Source: Dehalococcoidia bacterium
GTDB lineage: Bacteria > Chloroflexota > Dehalococcoidia > JACPQF01
NCBI GenBank assembly: GCA_030650265.1
Contig: JAUSEJ010001124.1
Span: forward strand, 1 to 6,684
Length of the DNA: 6,684 nt
Direction of reading: 5' to 3'
The notes beneath the pieces are model-generated. The model had not been told where the DNA came from, searched no databases, and saw nothing but the letters and a program-made list of their open reading frames with translations. Made by a program: the position numbers and the translations under genes. Positions within the stretch are counted from its first letter, which is position 1. The number at the start of each line of letters is the position of its first letter. Positions 5,808 through 6,684 of this stretch are shown in pieces.

Positions 5808-6684
5808 TGTCAACAGCGGTTAGATTCGAGGACGTGTCCAAGAAGTTCATCCTGCACCATCAGAAGGCCCGGTCATTTCAAGACCTGATTGTCAATTTCT
5901 ACAAGCGGAACGGGTCGAAGGAGGAGTTTTGGGCCCTTAGTAACGTATCCTTCGAAGTGAGTCGGGGTGAAACGCTCGGCATAATCGGCCGCAACGGGTC
6001 TGGCAAGAGCACGGTTTTGAAACTGATGAGTCGCATCCTAGAACCAACCTCTGGGAAGGTAACAGTGTTTGGAAAGATTTCCGCCTTGCTGGAACTAGGC
6101 GCCGGTTTTCACCCCGACCTATCGGGAAAGGAGAACATTTTCCTGAACGGATCTCTGCTTGGCTTGAGTAGGAAGGAGATGAGCCGCAAATACGAGGAAA
6201 TTGTCGAGTTCTCCGAGATCCGGCACTTCATCGACACGCCGGTCAAACACTATTCATCCGGGATGTACATGCGTCTTGGCTTTTCGATAGCTATATCGGT
6301 AGAGCCCGATATCCTGATTGCCGACGAGATCCTGGCCGTTGGTGATAGTGGTTTCGTGCGTAAATGCTTGAGGAGGATGTACGAACTCAAGCGTATGAAC
6401 AAGACGATAGTAATTGTCTCTCATGACGCTCAGGCAGTCAGGGACATGTGTGATAGGGCGCTGTGGTTGAGCGAAGGTCGTGTTAGGGCTACGGACAAAG
6501 CCGGCCGCACGCTGGACACCTATCTGATCGAGGTCGACCAGGAGTCGGCGCAACGTTCAACATCGCTAGTGTCTTCGGCGGCTGTCACCCCTCCACCTGT
6601 CGGCTCTGCTGAGGTGAGTACGGGCTCCTTGACTTCGGAGTCTTCTGCTCACAGGTGGGGATCATTCGAGGCGACGATTTCGTC
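5807..6684 (+). CDS. wzt: Polysaccharide export ABC transporter ATP-binding protein, Wzt-like (3' partial)
   Basis: ATPase subunit that powers the Wzm-like channel; 292 residues are visible and the frame runs off the right edge without a stop. The nucleotide-binding domain (about 1-245) has Walker A GRNGSGKST (61-69), the LLELGAGFHPDLSGKENI segment typical of the polysaccharide-export subfamily (94-111), signature YSSGM (149-153), Walker B with catalytic Glu ILIADE (169-174), the following LAVGD, and the H-loop histidine in VSHD (H206). A low-complexity Ser/Thr/Ala/Pro-rich linker (about 247-281) follows, then HRWGSFEATIS, which matches the usual opening of the C-terminal Wzt carbohydrate-binding domain. 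Its presence would mean export is coupled to recognition of a finished, often terminally modified, glycan chain. It is translationally coupled to wzm. Confidence 0.95.
   Translation, partial: MSTAVRFEDVSKKFILHHQKARSFQDLIVNFYKRNGSKEEFWALSNVSFEVSRGETLGIIGRNGSGKSTVLKLMSRILEPTSGKVTVFGKISALLELGAGFHPDLSGKENIFLNGSLLGLSRKEMSRKYEEIVEFSEIRHFIDTPVKHYSSGMYMRLGFSIAISVEPDILIADEILAVGDSGFVRKCLRRMYELKRMNKTIVIVSHDAQAVRDMCDRALWLSEGRVRATDKAGRTLDTYLIEVDQESAQRSTSLVSSAAVTPPPVGSAEVSTGSLTSESSAHRWGSFEATIS

Noticed and set aside
6254..6553. Reverse-strand open frame of 99 codons
   Set aside because: It is antisense to the Wzt ATPase domain, where Walker B and H-loop motifs show the + strand is coding.

Overview
The window carries eight protein-coding genes, all on the + strand, in two functional blocks with a short promoter-bearing intergenic region before a small zinc-ribbon gene. 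Base composition is moderate (roughly half G+C by eye), starts are often GTG or TTG, and the two best promoters use a sigma70-like TATACT -10 with a TTG-type -35. These traits and the gene content would suit a Chloroflexota (Dehalococcoidia-like) bacterium, but this is a weak inference; no rRNA or marker gene fixes the taxonomy.

Block 1 (1-3197) is a compact operon. It holds the 3' part of a DppB/OppB-type permease cut by the left edge, a DppC/OppC-type permease, an amidohydrolase-2 family metal-dependent hydrolase whose preferred GTG start overlaps the preceding stop by one base, and a ThpR/LigT RNA 2',3'-cyclic phosphodiesterase. The solute-binding protein and ATPases expected for such a transporter are not in view and may lie upstream. 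Coupling of the hydrolase to the permease pair suggests that the imported compound, or something derived from it, is its substrate. ThpR looks like a housekeeping passenger.

A 67-base gap (3198-3264) contains a well-formed promoter (TTGCGC, 17-base spacer, TATACT) whose -10 sits inside an 18-base near-perfect palindrome, a candidate operator. It drives a 72-residue zinc-ribbon protein of unknown function whose GTG start is set by a strong ribosome binding site. A stretch of about 240 bases with no convincing gene (3484-3721) follows, with an 11-base tandem repeat and an awkwardly placed Shine-Dalgarno sequence.

Block 2 (3722-6684) is a surface-polysaccharide cassette: a GT4-type glycosyltransferase, then an ABC-2 polysaccharide-export permease (Wzm-like) and its ATPase (Wzt-like). 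The ATPase runs off the right edge just as a probable C-terminal carbohydrate-binding domain begins. A second promoter (TTGCCG, 17 bases, TATACT) overlaps the end of the glycosyltransferase gene and argues for a downstream TTG start for wzm. Together these genes would build a glycan on the cytoplasmic face and export it by the ABC-transporter-dependent route.

I saw no mobile element, CRISPR array, RNA gene or convincing intrinsic terminator. The genes belong to known families; the less ordinary points are the palindromic promoter, the orphan zinc-ribbon gene, the altered glycosyltransferase motif and several start-site problems.
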